This document shows, piece by piece, positions 41,940 to 44,054 of a stretch of DNA of 44,054 bases. Each line of letters opens with the position of its first letter. The stretch's first letter is position 1. The notes under the pieces were generated by a model, which saw nothing but the letters and a program-made list of their open reading frames with translations, made no database searches and was not told where the DNA came from. A program made the translations under genes and the position numbers. The DNA is taken from the NCBI GenBank assembly GCA_035315885.1, contig DATFXM010000107.1, positions 1 through 44,054 on the forward strand, in the 5' to 3' direction. This DNA comes from DATFXM01 sp035315885. GTDB taxonomy: Bacteria; Acidobacteriota; Blastocatellia; UBA7656.

Positions 41940-43601
41940 CTAGCTGAGACCCTGCGCCAGGTGGGCTTCTCTAAGGCGGAATTTTTGAATCTTACCCGAG
42001 GCGGTCATCGGGAATGAATCAACGAACCTGATGAATCGCGGTATCTTGAATCTCGCGATATTGCCCTTACAAAACTCGCGGATCTCATCGCCGGTAGCGG
42101 TCTCCCCGGCCTTAAGCTGGACCGCCGCCGCAACCGCCTCGCCGAATTTTTCATCGGGAACACCGTACACATAAACGTCCATTATCTTGGGGTGATGCCG
42201 CAGAAAGTCTTCGATTTCCTTCGGAGCTATGTTCTCTCCGCCCCTAATGATCAATTCCTTTATGCGACCGGTGATTCGTACGTAACCTTGGTCATCCATA
42301 GTGGCCTGGTCGCCACTATGCAGCCAACCATCCTGGTCGATCGCGTCAGACGTCGCTCTTGGATTGTTGTAGTAGCCCTTCATCACGTTGTAACCGCGGC
42401 AGCACAACTCCCCCTCCTGTCCCGAAGGACACTCATTCCCAGTAGCAGGGTCCACAATCTTAACTTCCACTTCGGGCAACCGTCTTCCTACGGTCTGGGT
42501 TCGCAACTGAACGCTGTCGTGACGGGGCGTCATGGTTATTCCTGGCGACGCTTCAGTCAATCCATAAACAATTGTCAGTTCCTTCATGCCCATTCGCTCG
42601 ATTACTTTCCTCATGAGTGATTCCGGGCACAGCGATCCGGCCATGATGCCAGTCCGTAAAGAAGACAAGTTGAACGACTCAGTCTCGAGCTCCTCAATCT
42701 CGGCGATGAACATCGTTGGCACTCCGTATAGCGCGGTGCAACGTTCGGCTTCGATGTTCTTCAAGACCCGAATTGGATCGAACTGCTCGAGCGGGACGAG
42801 CGTAGCAGCGTGAGTGTACGCGCCAAGCACCCCGATAACGCAACCGAAGCAATGAAAAAACGGCACCGGCACACATAAACGGTCCTTGCTGGTCAGCGCG
42901 AGGCCTTCGGCGAGCCAGTAGCCGTTGTTGAGGATGTTTCGATGCGTCAACATCACCCCTTTTGGAAAGCCGGTGGTGCCGGACGTGTACTGCATGTTTA
43001 TCACCGTATCCAGATTCTGAAGCGAGATGTGCTCATCGAGATCCTGATAGGGTACGTTCTTCGAAAGATCGAGCAGCGCGTCGTATTTGAGCATTCCGGC
43101 CGGATGGTCTTCGCCGATGTAGATAACGTTTCGCAGAAATGACAGCGAGTCGGACTTCAGCGCGCATTCTTCTGATTGGCGCAGCTCGGGAACGATCTTA
43201 TAAATGGTTTCGACGTAGTCGCTGTCGCGGAATCCCGCGACTGTTATCAACGTGTTCGCCTCCGACTGTTTGAGGAGATACTCCAGCTCGGAGGACTGAA
43301 GGCCGGTGTTGACGGTGACTAGAATCGCGCCGATTTTTGCCAGGGCGAACTGGAGTACAACCCACTCCGGGACGTTTGGCGCCCACAGAGCCACGCGGTC
43401 TCCTGCTTCTACTCCGATTGCCAGCAATCCGCGCGCTACGGTGCGCGCAATCCACTCGAGCTGCTGAAAATCGTATCGCAAGCCGCGATCCGGATATACG
43501 AGCGCTTCGTTTTTCGGATAGTCCCTGGCGAGGGTGGCCAGCAGCTCGCCGACGGTGATATCACGATATGAACGATAACTGTCGGTCGCGATTCCAGACA
43601 T
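41940..43601 (-). CDS. Long-chain fatty-acid--CoA ligase-like AMP-binding protein
   Basis: This adenylate-forming enzyme activates a fatty or other carboxylic acid to its CoA thioester. The phosphate loop is YTSGTTGFPKG (205-215); also present are VYGLTEASP, the hinge GRIKELIIRGGENI and the C-terminal catalytic Lys in MTASGKIQK. At 553 aa it has the usual length for acyl-CoA synthetases of the FadD/AcsM-like group. GGAGG precedes the ATG. Its end converges on the candidate selenoprotein with a 9-bp gap and no visible terminator. Chain length cannot be deduced. Confidence 0.93.
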   Translation of the reverse strand: MSGIATDSYRSYRDITVGELLATLARDYPKNEALVYPDRGLRYDFQQLEWIARTVARGLLAIGVEAGDRVALWAPNVPEWVVLQFALAKIGAILVTVNTGLQSSELEYLLKQSEANTLITVAGFRDSDYVETIYKIVPELRQSEECALKSDSLSFLRNVIYIGEDHPAGMLKYDALLDLSKNVPYQDLDEHISLQNLDTVINMQYTSGTTGFPKGVMLTHRNILNNGYWLAEGLALTSKDRLCVPVPFFHCFGCVIGVLGAYTHAATLVPLEQFDPIRVLKNIEAERCTALYGVPTMFIAEIEELETESFNLSSLRTGIMAGSLCPESLMRKVIERMGMKELTIVYGLTEASPGITMTPRHDSVQLRTQTVGRRLPEVEVKIVDPATGNECPSGQEGELCCRGYNVMKGYYNNPRATSDAIDQDGWLHSGDQATMDDQGYVRITGRIKELIIRGGENIAPKEIEDFLRHHPKIMDVYVYGVPDEKFGEAVAAAVQLKAGETATGDEIREFCKGNIARFKIPRFIRFVDSFPMTASGKIQKFRLREAHLAQGLS

Positions 43602-43714
43602 CAGTAATGTCCTCCGTACAAGATCAACTACCGAAGGGCGTTTTGCGGCGGCATTTTAGTCCGCCATTCTAGACTCATGCAAAGCGCTGTGAAGGCGGCG
43701 GTCTGATTCGAGAG

Positions 43715-43755
43715 CAAAAAATCGAAGAGGCGCCGCTGGTGAACGCGGCGCCTCT
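43715..43755 (-). terminator. Intrinsic terminator of the Gly-rich gene
   Basis: GAGGCGCCGC (43727-43736) pairs with GCGGCGCCTC (43745-43754) around an 8-nt loop. On the minus strand the stem is followed by TTCGATTTTTTGC, a good U tract, 27 bp after the stop of the Gly-rich frame. Confidence 0.85.
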
Positions 43756-43780
43756 CGGGATAGTTGGCTGACTCGAGATT

Positions 43781-44054
43781 TCAGTGGTTGTTTGGTCTGC
43801 CGGAACTTGGTGCGGCTGGACTGGCACCATGACCCGGACTGGCTCCGCCCCCCGAAGGAGAGCCTATTGAATGCGATGGCGGAGAGGCGCCCCCACCACC
43901 ACCGCCGCCGGGGGAGCCGCCGTGATGTCCACCACCACCGCCCGGATTACCGCCGCCCGGGGAGCCGCCGTGATGTCCACCACCACCACCGCCCGGATTA
44001 CCGCCGCCCGGGGAGCCGCCGTGATGTCCACCACCACCGCCCGGATTACCGCCG
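43781..44054 (-). CDS. Gly/His-rich repeat protein, C-terminal part (runs off the window)
   Basis: A minus-strand frame is open from the window end to TGA at 43781-43783, with at least 90 codons. The C-terminus ends GASPAAPSSGRPNNH. Upstream it repeats a 16-17-residue unit, GGGNPGGGGGHHGGSP, nearly identical in DNA over 48-51 bp (units about 43910-43957, 43958-44008 and 44009 onward). The perfect codon register, the stop and the terminator downstream argue for a real gene. The His-His pairs in a Gly/Pro context could bind metal or give a disordered secreted or surface tail. The N-terminus is outside the window, so the function is unknown. Confidence 0.75.
   Translation of the reverse strand, partial: GGNPGGGGGHHGGSPGGGNPGGGGGGHHGGSPGGGNPGGGGGHHGGSPGGGGGGGASPPSHSIGSPSGGGASPGHGASPAAPSSGRPNNH
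43895..44054 (-). repeat. 48-51 bp coding tandem repeat
   Basis: The array consists of near-identical units whose length is a multiple of 3, and the 51-bp unit differs from the 48-bp one by one extra GGT codon. This pattern indicates recent duplication and slippage under selection for frame. The array continues past the window edge. Confidence 0.85.

Noticed and set aside
43895..44054. Non-coding microsatellite at the window end
   Set aside because: Unit lengths are multiples of three, the minus frame is open with a stop and terminator, and the flanking residues are not repeat-derived.

Overview
The window looks like a stretch of chromosome from a Gram-negative, GC-moderate (about mid-50s % by eye) bacterium. 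I infer an Acidobacteriota-type genome, perhaps Blastocatellia. The reasons are the mix of hopanoid genes, an outer-membrane barrel and multihaem cytochrome, and the unusually dense intergenic short repeats. This placement is inference and was not checked by any search. I see no phage, transposase, integrase or CRISPR.

Layout. 1-404: a double-hairpin repeat in three forward and two inverted copies. 605-4658 (minus): infC-rpmI-rplT-pheS plus a Rossmann-fold gene. infC probably starts at ATT, and pheS is not followed by pheT. 5323-10935 (plus): a hopanoid operon, ispH-shc-hpnH-hpnA-hpnG, behind a near-consensus promoter; isoprenoid supply (IspH), cyclisation (Shc) and side-chain building (HpnH, HpnG) are transcribed together. 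11081-15769: a YjbQ-family protein, an APC permease, an outer-membrane barrel, an FMN split-barrel protein and a Rieske oxygenase. 15733-24755 (minus): an orphan peptide-ABC ATPase, a methylmalonyl-CoA mutase large subunit, two polytopic glycosyltransferase-like proteins, cdsA, uppS, truA and pyrE. 24861-30261 (minus): a cytoplasmic GH13 enzyme, a zinc-ribbon membrane protein, tRNA-Val(GAC) and a large exported helical protein. 30524-33201: a UROD-superfamily protein converging on rpoD across a 17-bp perfect hairpin. 33633-38269 (plus): a second GH13, hslV (probably leaderless), hslU and an FnIII lipoprotein. 38394-40361: DinB, SixA and an alpha/beta hydrolase. 40473-41930: a split reading frame that I read as one selenoprotein. 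41940 to the end: an acyl-CoA ligase and the 3' end of a Gly/His repeat protein.

The most interesting item is 40473-41930. An in-frame TGA at codon 73 sits where related UshA-like proteins carry the second Cys of a CGC motif. The frame stays open on both sides and continues into a four-haem cytochrome domain. The hexamer AGGTCT lies 17 nt after the TGA, the same sequence and offset I recall for the apical loop of the E. coli fdhF SECIS. I annotate it as a Sec-containing, exported UshA-like/tetrahaem fusion.

A second theme is the intergenic DNA. At least three unrelated heptanucleotide repeats (AAACCCT, AGTTCTG and GGCAGTA types), plus GACGCGG-type and AACGCAAAG-type arrays, occupy most gene gaps. 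Several genes take their stop codons, or last few codons, from these arrays.
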